Below, one piece after another: positions 50,770 to 59,641 of a stretch of 64,000 nucleotides of DNA (position 1 is the first letter of the stretch; every line of letters starts with the position of its first letter). Below the pieces are notes generated by a model. It searched no databases. It saw nothing but the letters and a program-made list of their open reading frames with translations, and was not told the origin of the DNA. The position numbers and the translations under genes were made by a program. The DNA is from UBA1189 sp045612065 (lineage in GTDB: Bacteria; Bacteroidota; Bacteroidia; Bacteroidales; Bacteroidaceae), in contig JAZKYH010000017.1 in assembly GCA_045612065.1 (NCBI GenBank), positions 1 through 64,000 on the forward strand, written 5' to 3'.

Positions 50770-53718
50770 ATGAAAAAACTATTTGCATTCGTTTCTTTGT
50801 TTCTGGCAATGACCTTTCCCTCCATTGCCAATGTAATCGTGACAGAGCAGATGTCTGCCACGAAAGGGGCTCAAGTGAAAGGTTCGGTACAGGCCGACAC
50901 CTACTACATCATTTCAGGTATAGACCAGGGCAATGCGGAGTATTATCTCTATGACAATGGTGGTCAGGTGAAGGGCAGCGCCTCCTTCACTGCTGATGGC
51001 TCACACATCTGGACTTTGAAGGCCAGTGGGAATGCTTGGGTAGTGGTCAATGCGTTCACTGGTATGAGCATGAACCTCGGCGGTGGCAACGGAAGTGCCA
51101 TCAAGACCTCATCGGAGGAGCAGACGAATGCTATACATTTCGGCTCGGACGGCTACTTGACAATACTTAATGCCAATGGGCAAGCCATAGATATGACTGC
51201 TAATGGTGCTAACCCCACTACTTGGGTGGGAACGACCACGCCCAACGGTTCGCGCCGCCTGAAGATGTATGTGGCAGAGAATGTCGAAACCAAAGAGGTG
51301 AAATCGCTCAGCCTGATACCAGCTCCTAAGTCCGCAACTGTAGGTGAGGGAGAATTTGTCTTGAAGAAGGGCTTTACCATTGCCGTGAGCGAGTTTGCCG
51401 ATAGTGATGAGCAGACTCAAGTCGTGGCTGATGTGACACGTCTCATCACCACCTTGAACGAGGCTACCGGACTCGGTTGCAAGGCAACTGACGGACAGGC
51501 CGATATCACCATCGCCGAGAATACCACATTGGCAGCCGAAGGCTACACTCTCGAGATTACCGCTGAAGGCGTACGCATCGAGGCCTCCACTGCTGACGGT
51601 GTATACTATGCCATGCAGAGCTTTATGCGCTTGCTCCCTGCCAACGTAATCTTGGGCAAGAAGGGCGAAGAGGACACAATCTATGCGCTCCCCGTAGCGC
51701 GCATCGAGGACGAGCCACGCTTCTCATACCGTGGCTTCATGCTCGACGTGAGCCGCCACTTCTTCACCATCGAGGAGGTGAAGAAGATGATTGACCTCAT
51801 GGCTATCTATAAGATGAATGTCTTCCACTGGCACCTCACCGACGACCAGGGCTGGCGTGCTGAGATTAAGCAATATCCCAAGCTCACTACTATCGGTGCC
51901 GAGCGTCGCAGCAGCTACGACACACCTATCACACGCATCGAGGAGAACGGACAGGTGTACTGGACAGGCGAGGGTGCACAGACAAACCGCAAGTATGGCC
52001 CCTTCTATTACACACAAGAGGAGATGCGCGAGGTAGTGCGCTATGCTGCCGAGCGCCATATCGACGTATTGCCCGAGGTCGACATGCCTGGACACTTCGT
52101 CGCAGCGCTGCATGCCTATCCCGAATATTGCTGTCATCCCGATTGGGCACCCGAGGTGTGGATCAATGGCGGTGTCAGCCAAGATGTGCTCAACGTGGCT
52201 AATCCCGAGGCGGTGCAGTTTGCCAAGAACATCATCACCGAATTGTGTGACATCTTCCCCTACCCCTACTTCCATATTGGTGGCGACGAGTGTCCTACCA
52301 CGCAGTGGGAGAGCAATGCGCTCTGCCAAGCGAAACTGAAAGAGCTGGGCAAGAGCAGCTATCGTGCCCTGCAGACGGAGTTCATCCGTGAGATAAACGA
52401 ACACTTGGCAACCTTGGGCAAGAAGATCTTCTGCTGGAATGAGAGCATCACCGATGGCGGTGCTGACCTCGAACTGATGAAGAAGTCGGGAGCTACCATT
52501 ATGTGCTGGAATCCCTGCCAGGGTGGTGCTGCTAAGGCTGCCTCATTGGGCTTGAACGCTATCATTACCGAGTGGGGTAGCGGATGCTACTACATCAACC
52601 GCCGTCAGAGCAACGACTATGGTGAGCCTACTGCTGCCGGTGGTGGTGGCGACAACGTGGCTGCTACATATAACTATGTGCCCGTCCCCGCCAATGTCAG
52701 TGCCGAGAATGCCAAGTACTACATCGGCGTGCAGGCTACCTTCTGGACGGAGCATGTGAGCAGCAATGAGTATCTGGAGTACCTCGCCCTGCCACGCTTC
52801 ATGTGTGTGGCTGAGGCGGGATGGACACCTCAGGAGAAGAAGGATTGGAGGAGCTTCGTGCGCCGCATGACCATCGACACCGAGATGCTCGATCTGGGCC
52901 AGTACATCTATGCACGCCACTGGATGGACGACTATGTACCCCGTCAAGCGCCCTCATCGGATATTGCTAACAGCATCGTCACCTTTACCAACAAAAGTGC
53001 CGATCGTGGACGCTGCTTGGCCGATAATAATGGCACACTGAATGGGCAGGGTAGCGAGTGTACGGAATGGACCTTGGAAAGCACTTCTACGGCAAACAAG
53101 TTCTACATCCGCAGTAATGTCAGTGGTAAGTACCTCTATGCAGCCAACGGAAACAATAACACTGCGGTAGAGCTCAGCGATACCAAGAGCGAGTGGGTGT
53201 TCGATACATCGACCATCCCCGGCTATGTGGCTATCTGCTACAACAATACCTCAGGAAATGCTATCAACAACAATGTCGACAATGCCACCAAGGCTCGACT
53301 CTTTGCCCATGGCAGTGGCAACGGTTCCTCATTTTGGGCAATGGAGTCTATCGTCGATGATGAACTGAAAGAGGGTGAGAGCGGCACGCTGACCTACAAC
53401 TTCTACTTCCGTGGCATCAGCGTAGGCAAGAAGGTTTTTAGCCTGACTGCGGGCAGCGAGTATCCTTCCTATGAGGAGTTCATACCCGTAGGATACTATG
53501 TGACGAACTCCAGTCCCCTCCCCTCGGGCACTGTGTCTCTCAAAAGCGAATGGGTAGAGATTCCCGTGGAGCGCGTGGCCATTGACACAGAGGTTGAGGC
53601 TATAGGAGTCGATGCAGTTCTCTCACAACCCGCATACTATGACCTTCTGGGTCGTCGCCACACCCACCCCACCAAGGGGCTTTACATCACCAATGGCAAA
53701 AAGGTTATCGTAGAATGA
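50770..53718 (+). CDS. Secreted GH20 beta-N-acetylhexosaminidase with carbohydrate-binding-like ends and sorting tail
   Basis: 982 residues. Signal peptide to about residue 20. Residues about 25-170 are a ricin/lectin-like beta domain (TYYIISGIDQGNAEYYLYD, HIWTLKASGNAWVVVNAF). A GH20b-type domain (about 180-310) precedes the catalytic barrel (about 315-710). There, RGFMLDVSRHFFTIEEVKKM, NVFHWHLTDDQGWRAEI and the catalytic pair Asp506-Glu507 in HIGGDECPTTQWE are seen. A second lectin-like region (about 735-870) follows, then a sorting tail (YYDLLGRR...KGLYITNGKKVIVE). It removes terminal GlcNAc or GalNAc from host glycans, a natural partner of the GH29 and GH27 enzymes here. Confidence 0.93.
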   Translation: MKKLFAFVSLFLAMTFPSIANVIVTEQMSATKGAQVKGSVQADTYYIISGIDQGNAEYYLYDNGGQVKGSASFTADGSHIWTLKASGNAWVVVNAFTGMSMNLGGGNGSAIKTSSEEQTNAIHFGSDGYLTILNANGQAIDMTANGANPTTWVGTTTPNGSRRLKMYVAENVETKEVKSLSLIPAPKSATVGEGEFVLKKGFTIAVSEFADSDEQTQVVADVTRLITTLNEATGLGCKATDGQADITIAENTTLAAEGYTLEITAEGVRIEASTADGVYYAMQSFMRLLPANVILGKKGEEDTIYALPVARIEDEPRFSYRGFMLDVSRHFFTIEEVKKMIDLMAIYKMNVFHWHLTDDQGWRAEIKQYPKLTTIGAERRSSYDTPITRIEENGQVYWTGEGAQTNRKYGPFYYTQEEMREVVRYAAERHIDVLPEVDMPGHFVAALHAYPEYCCHPDWAPEVWINGGVSQDVLNVANPEAVQFAKNIITELCDIFPYPYFHIGGDECPTTQWESNALCQAKLKELGKSSYRALQTEFIREINEHLATLGKKIFCWNESITDGGADLELMKKSGATIMCWNPCQGGAAKAASLGLNAIITEWGSGCYYINRRQSNDYGEPTAAGGGGDNVAATYNYVPVPANVSAENAKYYIGVQATFWTEHVSSNEYLEYLALPRFMCVAEAGWTPQEKKDWRSFVRRMTIDTEMLDLGQYIYARHWMDDYVPRQAPSSDIANSIVTFTNKSADRGRCLADNNGTLNGQGSECTEWTLESTSTANKFYIRSNVSGKYLYAANGNNNTAVELSDTKSEWVFDTSTIPGYVAICYNNTSGNAINNNVDNATKARLFAHGSGNGSSFWAMESIVDDELKEGESGTLTYNFYFRGISVGKKVFSLTAGSEYPSYEEFIPVGYYVTNSSPLPSGTVSLKSEWVEIPVERVAIDTEVEAIGVDAVLSQPAYYDLLGRRHTHPTKGLYITNGKKVIVE

Positions 53719-53783
53719 CCTTTTTTGTCATCAATGGGAGGGGAAGTCGTGATAAGATAGGATTTCCGTAATTCTTATATTTT

Positions 53784-53824
53784 ACTACAATGACTCGACA
53801 ATCTGTCGGGTCATTGTAGTTTTA
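53784..53824. terminator. Bidirectional terminator between GH20 and uvrC
   Basis: ACTACAATGAC (53784-53794) pairs exactly with 53810-53820, then TTTTAT; the inner TCGACA..TGTCGG part extends the stem. Confidence 0.85.
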
Positions 53825-53834
53825 TGAAGGAAAC

Positions 53835-55646
53835 TTAAAGCTCCTTTTTTAGTGCTTCTGCTTTGCTCTTGCCGATGAGGGCTTCTATCTCCTCGATGGG
53901 GGCTTCTTTGATGCGTTTTACGGTCTTGAAATGGGCAAGTAGAGTCTCCTTTGTCTTAGGACCGATGCCCTTGATGTTGTCGAGTGCTGAGGCTGTCTGT
54001 CGCTTGCTACGCTTGTCGCGGTGGAAGGTGATGGCAAAGCGGTGTACCTCGTCCTGTATGCGCTCGAGCAAATGGAAGAGGGCACTCTGCTGCTTCAGTC
54101 CGATGCTCATCGTGGGGAATCCGAAGAGCAGTTCGGCTGTGCGGTGCCGGTCGTTCTTGGCCAGTCCGGCTATGGGGATGCTGAGTCCCAACTCGTCCTC
54201 CACCACCTCGCGGATGACCTCCATCTGCCCCTTACCTCCATCGGCAATGATGAGGTCAGGCAAGGGAGTGTTCTCTGCAATCATACGGGAGTAGCGGCGA
54301 TAGACGACCTCTCGCATGGAGGCATAGTCGTCGGGGCCTACGACGGTCTTGATATTGTATTTGCGGTACTCCTTCTTGCTGGGTTTGCCCATGCGGAAGA
54401 CGATGCAGGCCGCCACGGCATCGGTGCCCGAGATGTTCGAGTTGTCGAAGCACTCGATGTGTGCGGGCAGTTTGTCCAGTTTCAGATGCTCCTGTATCTC
54501 CTTGAGCAGGCGTGTGTTCTTCTGCTCGGGATTGAGCTTCTCGGCTTGTTTCAAGCGGTCCAGTTTGTATTGCTTCACGTTGAGTTGTGACAACTCGAGC
54601 AACTTCTTTCGGTCGCTGCGCTGGGGCACGGTGAAGGTCACTCCCTCGAGGTCGATATCCACGGTAAAGGGCACCACAATCTCGCGCGAATGGCTCTTGT
54701 ATCGCTCGCGCATCTCCACGATACCCAAGGCCAGCAACTCCTCTCGCGACTCGTTCATCTTCTTCTTGTACTCAAACGTGAAGGCTTGGTTGATGGCACC
54801 ATTCGTGATGTGCAGGTAGTTGATGAAGGCGCTGTCGCCATCCTCCTCAATCGAGAATACGTCCACATTGTCGATGACGTGGCTCACCACCTCGCTCTTC
54901 TCGCGGAAACGCTCCAGCGCATCATACTTGCGCTTTACCTCCATGGCTTCCTCGAAGCGCATCTCCTCGCTCAATTGCTTCATCTGCTCCATCAGTTCAC
55001 GGCTCAGTTCCTTGGTGTTGCCTCGTAGGATTTGGCGTATCTCACCGATTTGCTCCATGTACTCTTCCCTACTCTGCAATGCGATGCAGGGGGCTTTGCA
55101 ACGCTTGATGTGGTAGTCGAGGCAGGGTTTGAACTTCCCACTTCGTATGTTCTCGGGAGTGAGTGCAAGGTTACACGTGCGCACCGTGTAGAGTTGCTTG
55201 ATGAGACTGAGTATCTCGTTGAGCGTAGGCATGTGACTATAGGGCCCGAAGTACTGCGAGCCGTTGCGCAGTATCTTGCGTGTTTTGAACACCTTGGGAA
55301 AGTACTCCCCCGTGATGCAGATGGAGGGGTAGGTCTTGTCGTCCTTGAGCAGCACGTTGTAGCGTGGCTTGTATTTCTTGATGAGGTTGTTCTCGAGCAG
55401 CAGCGCATCCTCCTCTGTCTTCACCACCACGTAGCGTATGTCGGCAATCTGGCTCACGAGCACACGCGTCTTGCCTGTCTGCTCCTTCTGGAAGTACTGG
55501 CTCACGCGCCGCTTCAGATGCTTGGCCTTGCCCACATAGATTACCGTACCCTCCTTGTTGAGATACTGGTAGCAGCCTGGTGTGTCGGGCAGGTTCTCCA
55601 CAATGGATTGCAGATAGGGATTCTTTTTGAGTGGGCTTTCAAACAT
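53835..55646 (-). CDS. uvrC: UvrC, excinuclease ABC subunit C
   Basis: 603 residues from the ATG at 55646 (MFESPLKKNPYL). The earlier in-frame ATG at 55682 lies in the promoter and is rejected. Domains in order: GIY-YIG nuclease (about 10-95, PGCYQYLNKEGTVIYVGKAK), UVR coiled segment (about 195-235, MRFEEAMEVKRKYDAL), RNase H-like endonuclease (about 360-530, ECFDNSNISGTDAVA and DLIIADGGKGQMEVI) and helix-hairpin-helix (about 545-600, IKGIGPKTKETLLAHF). It makes both incisions around damaged DNA with UvrA and UvrB. Confidence 0.95.
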   Translation of the reverse strand: MFESPLKKNPYLQSIVENLPDTPGCYQYLNKEGTVIYVGKAKHLKRRVSQYFQKEQTGKTRVLVSQIADIRYVVVKTEEDALLLENNLIKKYKPRYNVLLKDDKTYPSICITGEYFPKVFKTRKILRNGSQYFGPYSHMPTLNEILSLIKQLYTVRTCNLALTPENIRSGKFKPCLDYHIKRCKAPCIALQSREEYMEQIGEIRQILRGNTKELSRELMEQMKQLSEEMRFEEAMEVKRKYDALERFREKSEVVSHVIDNVDVFSIEEDGDSAFINYLHITNGAINQAFTFEYKKKMNESREELLALGIVEMRERYKSHSREIVVPFTVDIDLEGVTFTVPQRSDRKKLLELSQLNVKQYKLDRLKQAEKLNPEQKNTRLLKEIQEHLKLDKLPAHIECFDNSNISGTDAVAACIVFRMGKPSKKEYRKYNIKTVVGPDDYASMREVVYRRYSRMIAENTPLPDLIIADGGKGQMEVIREVVEDELGLSIPIAGLAKNDRHRTAELLFGFPTMSIGLKQQSALFHLLERIQDEVHRFAITFHRDKRSKRQTASALDNIKGIGPKTKETLLAHFKTVKRIKEAPIEEIEALIGKSKAEALKKEL

Positions 55647-55669
55647 GCGCGGTAATCTTATAAGTCTTG

Positions 55670-55702
55670 CAAATATAATCATTATCCCCGAATGCGCCCA
55701 AA
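55670..55702 (-). promoter_or_regulatory. Promoter of uvrC
   Basis: On the minus strand TTTG (55702-55699), 21 bases, then TATATTTG (55677-55670). The uvrC start at 55646 is 23 bases beyond, consistent with the chosen start. Confidence 0.6.
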
Positions 55703-55769
55703 AATATGGCCTCTGCCTTGCAGATATAGTTTTTTATTGCGTAATTTGCTTGTCATTTATCATCAAGTT

Positions 55770-57083
55770 ATGGAAGATCTGGTACGCTATGTATGGAAGC
55801 ATCGATTGTTTCCGCTCGCTCCACTGCAAACGACAGATGGGCAGGTGGTAGAGGTTATACATCCAGGTGTGGAGAACCGCAACGATGGGCCAGACTTCTT
55901 CAATGCCAAGGTGAATATCGGCGGTACACTATGGGTGGGCAATGTGGAGATTCATGGTAAGGCTTCGGATTGGTATCTGCATGGGCACGACACGAACAAG
56001 CGGTACGACTCGGTGGTGCTGCACGTCGTTGCTGAAGCCGACCGCGAAGTGATGCGCACCGATGCTACGTCCATCCCTCAATTGGTGCTGAAGGTTCCAG
56101 AACATATCGTGAGCAACTACGACACCTTGCGCAAGACCGACCACTATCCTCCTTGCTATCGTGTCATTCCCGAGTTGAGCAGTCTTACCATACACAGTTT
56201 CCTGTCATCCTTGCTCTGCGAACGGCTTGACCTGCGTGCTGAGCAGATAGCCCAGCGCTACGAGGCACATGACAAGAACTGGGACGATGCGCTCTTCTCG
56301 ACCATTGCCCGCAACTTTGGCTTCGGCACCAATGGCGATGCCTTCGACGAGTGGGCACGGCGTATGCCATTCCGCGCAGTGGACAAGCATGCCGATAACC
56401 TATTGCAAGTGGAGGCGCTGTTCTTTGGCCAAGCAGGCTTGTTGGAGGAGGATTCAGTGCCGTCCTACTATCACGATGAACTGGCAAAGGATGAATACTT
56501 CCAGTCGCTAAAGAAGGAATACAAGTTTCTTGCCCATAAGTTCGACCTTCGTCCGATGGACTATACCATGTGGCGACTGCTTGGTATGCGCCCTGCCAAC
56601 TTCCCTCACGTGCGCTTGGCACAATTGGCTATGCTCTATCATGAGCGCCGCATCAGCGTTTCGCGCTTGATGAATGCTGCTGACCGCACAGCACTTACCG
56701 AACTGCTACGTGTGGGCACTTCCGAGTATTGGGACACGCACTATGTGTTTGCTTCCACCACATCGGCCCCGATGAAGAAGCGCGTTACCGACAATGCTGT
56801 TACGCTGTTGCTCATCAATTCTGTGGCTCCCTTCTATTACAGTTATGGACGTCGCAAAGATAGCGAGCAGTACTGCGAACAGGCTACTGCTCTGCTCGAA
56901 CAATTGAAAGCCGAGAACAACTACATCATCCGTGGATGGGCCGACTGTGGCATTTTGGTTAAGAATGCAGCCGACAGCCAGGCTCTCATTCAACTGAAGA
57001 AGCAATACTGCGACCGCCGCGACTGCTTGCGTTGCCGCATTGGTTACGAGTTTCTGAAAAGAGAGTATGGAGTAAAAGGATAA
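55770..57083 (+). CDS. DUF2851 family protein
   Basis: 437 residues from the ATG at 55770 (MEDLVRYVWKHRLF); an upstream in-frame ATG at 55692 lies in the uvrC promoter and adds a chain unlike the family. No signal peptide or membrane segment. The N-terminal third shows VEVIHPGVENRNDGPDFFNAKVNIGGTLWVGNVEIH, with a pattern of acidic and His residues, and SSLLCERLDLRAEQI follows. It ends in a Cys-containing motif (CDRRDCLRCRIGYEFLKREYG). It matches DUF2851 as I know it from Bacteroidetes. No function is established; the conserved acid residues are compatible with a nuclease-like fold but that is speculation. Confidence 0.78.
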   Translation: MEDLVRYVWKHRLFPLAPLQTTDGQVVEVIHPGVENRNDGPDFFNAKVNIGGTLWVGNVEIHGKASDWYLHGHDTNKRYDSVVLHVVAEADREVMRTDATSIPQLVLKVPEHIVSNYDTLRKTDHYPPCYRVIPELSSLTIHSFLSSLLCERLDLRAEQIAQRYEAHDKNWDDALFSTIARNFGFGTNGDAFDEWARRMPFRAVDKHADNLLQVEALFFGQAGLLEEDSVPSYYHDELAKDEYFQSLKKEYKFLAHKFDLRPMDYTMWRLLGMRPANFPHVRLAQLAMLYHERRISVSRLMNAADRTALTELLRVGTSEYWDTHYVFASTTSAPMKKRVTDNAVTLLLINSVAPFYYSYGRRKDSEQYCEQATALLEQLKAENNYIIRGWADCGILVKNAADSQALIQLKKQYCDRRDCLRCRIGYEFLKREYGVKG

Positions 57084-57160
57084 CCTTATTCTTGTTTTTC
57101 GTACACTTGAGAATTAATTGAAATTCGGACTATGAACAATATCCAACAAAACTGTACTAT

Positions 57161-58048
57161 ATGAGCAGAGATAAAACATATCGCTACGACGATAAATTCA
57201 AAGCCAAAGCGAGAAAGCATCAATTCGATTTCAGAGAGAACGAGTTAAATGACTTCTATGATGAAAAGAATCCTCAAGTTATTCTCACGCCCGAGGCAGC
57301 GAAGAAGGGATTAATCTTTTGCAATACGTACAGGGACTTGATTCGCAATGAAATTAAGTCGTTTAGTGCTAATGCTTTGTGCTCAAACATGTTGAGGAGT
57401 GAACATATACCATACAATATATTTACTCCAATGTGGGAGGACCGCGATGCCATGGTATTGTTGTTTAACGAAATTATTGGAGGTGGAATATCAGCTATAA
57501 CGAAAATAAAGATAGAGTTTGCTGGTAACACAGACATAAATGAATATTTGAAGGATGGCACATCCTTTGATGCGTACATTGAATACGACTCAACCGATGG
57601 CAAGACTGGTGGAATCGGAATAGAGGTAAAGTATACCGAACATGGCTATCGTATTGGTGAAAAGGAAAAGAAGGATATTTTGGATTTGAATAGCAGATAC
57701 CATCAAATGACAAGAGAATCAGGCTACTTCATACCTTCTCTTGATGTTCATTCATTCATTAAAGCCAACCATTTACGTCAAATTTGGCGCAATCATATAT
57801 TGGGATATTCAATGTTGCACGAAGGAGATATTCAGCATTTCCACCATATTCATCTTTATCCTCAAGGGAATGAACATTTCCACAAACGCGCCATACCAGA
57901 GTATCGCGAATTGCTAACAGAAAAGGGAAATAAGACATTCATTGCACTGACTTTTGAAGAGCTGCTTGTGCTACTCTCAAAATATTTTACCATGCCAAAG
58001 CAATTGGAATGGCAGGATTATCTACGTAGAAGATACATTGTTCAATAA
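57161..58048 (+). CDS. Stand-alone PD-(D/E)XK nuclease, PGN_0703-like putative restriction endonuclease
   Basis: 295 residues. The catalytic set of the PD-(D/E)XK superfamily is visible: Asp137 in SFDAYIEYD and Glu155-x-Lys157 in IGIEVKYTE, flanked by the expected helix-strand pattern. The overall protein resembles the PGN_0703 group of putative restriction endonucleases. No methyltransferase or specificity subunit lies nearby, so a classic restriction-modification pair is not encoded here. Base composition looks more AT-rich than in the neighbours, which suggests acquisition. Its stop overlaps the Nudix start by one base (TAATG). Confidence 0.72.
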   Translation: MSRDKTYRYDDKFKAKARKHQFDFRENELNDFYDEKNPQVILTPEAAKKGLIFCNTYRDLIRNEIKSFSANALCSNMLRSEHIPYNIFTPMWEDRDAMVLLFNEIIGGGISAITKIKIEFAGNTDINEYLKDGTSFDAYIEYDSTDGKTGGIGIEVKYTEHGYRIGEKEKKDILDLNSRYHQMTRESGYFIPSLDVHSFIKANHLRQIWRNHILGYSMLHEGDIQHFHHIHLYPQGNEHFHKRAIPEYRELLTEKGNKTFIALTFEELLVLLSKYFTMPKQLEWQDYLRRRYIVQ

Positions 58049-58632
58049 TGGTTAATCATAATAGCACCGAGATGGAAGATATCAACGACCGCAAGTGGGA
58101 GATACTGTCTACAGAATACTTGATACGACGCCCTTGGCTCACGGCACGACGTGACCATGTGAAGTTGCCTACGGGGGTAGAGAATCCCGAATTCTATGTG
58201 TTGGAATATCCCGATTGGGTGAACGTTATCGCCATCACTAAGGAGGGAGAGTTTGTGATGATACGCCAATACCGCCATGGCTTGGGCGAGACCCGCTACG
58301 AACTGTGCGCCGGAGTGAGCGAGGAGGGCGAAGACCCCGTAGAGAGTGCGCGCCGCGAACTGTATGAGGAGACGGGCTACGGTGGGGGAGAGTGGCAACT
58401 GTGGATGACCATCAGCGCCAATCCCAGCACAACAAACAACCTTACCCATTGCTACCTTGCCACAGGTGTGGAGCGCGTTTCTACACAGCACCTCGAAGCG
58501 ACCGAGGACATCACCGTACACCTGCTCACCGAGGCAGAAGTCAAGGAACTGCTTGTGAATGATGAGATTCGCCAGTCACTGATGGCTGCTCCGCTCTGGA
58601 AGTATTTTTCTCTCAAGAGTGGTAATATGTAA
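58048..58632 (+). CDS. Nudix hydrolase (ADP-ribose pyrophosphatase-like)
   Basis: 194 residues. A complete Nudix box lies at residues 89-111: Gly89, Glu95, then RRELYEETGY, matching GX5EX7REUXEEXGU exactly. The preceding VIAITKEGEFVMIRQYRHG is typical of ADP-ribose or nucleotide-sugar hydrolases, which split a diphosphate bond. The start codon overlaps the stop of the nuclease gene, so translation is probably coupled. ATG at codon 9 is a weaker alternative. Cytoplasmic. Confidence 0.88.
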   Translation: MVNHNSTEMEDINDRKWEILSTEYLIRRPWLTARRDHVKLPTGVENPEFYVLEYPDWVNVIAITKEGEFVMIRQYRHGLGETRYELCAGVSEEGEDPVESARRELYEETGYGGGEWQLWMTISANPSTTNNLTHCYLATGVERVSTQHLEATEDITVHLLTEAEVKELLVNDEIRQSLMAAPLWKYFSLKSGNM

Positions 58633-58661
58633 TGCTGTTGGTGAGTACTTTTCCCCATTAG

Positions 58662-58693
58662 TTTGTTTCTTCTCCATATAATGAGTACCTTTG
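58662..58693 (+). promoter_or_regulatory. Full Bacteroidetes promoter of the DUF4491 gene
   Basis: TTTG (58662-58665), 20 bases, TACCTTTG (58686-58693). The ATG chosen for the gene (58712) is 18 bases downstream. An ATG at 58691 sits inside the promoter and cannot be the start. Confidence 0.75.
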
Positions 58694-58711
58694 CCCGATA
58701 AAATAACAGAT

Positions 58712-58999
58712 ATGAACTTTACTGGACTACTCGTAGGACTCTCCACTTTTCTTATAATTGGCCTATTCCACCCGTTGGTGATAAAGGCCGAGTACTATAT
58801 CGGGGTGAAGAGTTGGATTATCTTTGCATTGGCAGGTGTGGCATTCTCTGTGGCCTCTCTGCTGACCGAAGGGTTCATACTTTCCACCATTTTGGGAGTC
58901 GTTGCCTTCTCTTCCTTTTGGAGTATACTGGAGGTATTTGAGCAGCGTGAGCGCGTTCGCAAAGGTTGGTTTCCTGAAGGTCCGGGACATAAAAAATAA
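58712..58999 (+). CDS. Small DUF4491-like membrane protein
   Basis: 95 residues from ATG 58712. Three hydrophobic segments: VGLSTFLIIGLFHPLVI, SWIIFALAGVAFSVASLL and ILSTILGVVAFSSFWSI. The C-terminal end is basic and Glu-rich with EQRERVRKGWFPEGPGHK. It matches the DUF4491 proteins found in Bacteroidales. Function unknown. The gap to the next gene is only 13 bases. Confidence 0.75.
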   Translation: MNFTGLLVGLSTFLIIGLFHPLVIKAEYYIGVKSWIIFALAGVAFSVASLLTEGFILSTILGVVAFSSFWSILEVFEQRERVRKGWFPEGPGHKK

Positions 59000-59012
59000 G
59001 TATAACGATAAT

Positions 59013-59621
59013 ATGAAGTTTCGCACATTAATCATTACTACTCTTCTGTCTGCCAGTGGGGTAGTGGGGGCGTTTGCCCAAGAGGACAAGTTTATCAAGG
59101 GTTTTTCGGGCGGCATGATGGTGCATAGCGGCTACCAATATGGTGGCGACAATCCTTTTGATTTGGATATCAGCAGCCCCACGTTCGGTATCGGCGGATG
59201 TGCCAAGTTGCACCTTACAGAGCATTTCCGTACAGGTTTTGAAGGTTACTTCTCTACGGCACCAATAAGAAAAGAGGTCGAAAGCGGCAGCCACAACAAG
59301 CTCTTCTGGACCGGTGTGCTGGCCGACTGGTTTTGGCAGCATGGCAAGCTCATCCCCTACATCGGCACTACGCTCGGTGGTGGTATGGAGACATCGTTCT
59401 TCATGTTTGCTGGCGACAAGCACGACTGGAAGCCCGAGGGCATGACCGTGCTGCACAAGCAACCCTTCTTTGCCATCGACCCCTATGTGGGCGTGGAGTA
59501 TGCCGTAGGCAAGGCCCTGCGCCTCACGCTCAAAGTAGACTGGATGCTGGCCATCAACAGCGACGGACTGAACCAGCCTATGGGCCCACGCGTCTACTTC
59601 GGCTTCATCTTTGCGCACTGA
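59013..59621 (+). CDS. Outer-membrane beta-barrel protein (small)
   Basis: 202 residues from ATG 59013 (MKFRTLIITT); a longer frame starts further upstream inside the previous gene but lacks a signal peptide at its start. Signal peptide to about residue 22 (GAFAQ). The mature part alternates Gly/Tyr/aromatic strands (FSGGMMVHSGYQYGG, FGIGGCAKLHLTEHFRTGFEG, LIPYIGTTLGGG, YVGVEYAVGKALRLTLKVDW) and ends in FGFIFAH, fitting a small outer-membrane barrel. No specific function. Confidence 0.75.
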   Translation: MKFRTLIITTLLSASGVVGAFAQEDKFIKGFSGGMMVHSGYQYGGDNPFDLDISSPTFGIGGCAKLHLTEHFRTGFEGYFSTAPIRKEVESGSHNKLFWTGVLADWFWQHGKLIPYIGTTLGGGMETSFFMFAGDKHDWKPEGMTVLHKQPFFAIDPYVGVEYAVGKALRLTLKVDWMLAINSDGLNQPMGPRVYFGFIFAH

Positions 59622-59641
59622 TAGACCTCTTTTTTCACACG

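Noticed and set aside
51724..52404. 226-codon minus-strand frame inside the GH20 gene
   Set aside because: It covers the catalytic barrel of GH20, whose motifs are intact on the plus strand; no signal, start context or recognisable domain.
54021..55655. Long plus-strand frames inside uvrC
   Set aside because: UvrC on the minus strand has all its domains; these frames arise from its codon usage.
59333..59641. Upstream extension of the YeiH gene
   Set aside because: It would overlap most of the barrel-protein gene and gives an Arg/His-rich chain unlike a membrane protein; ATG 59642 gives a normal start.
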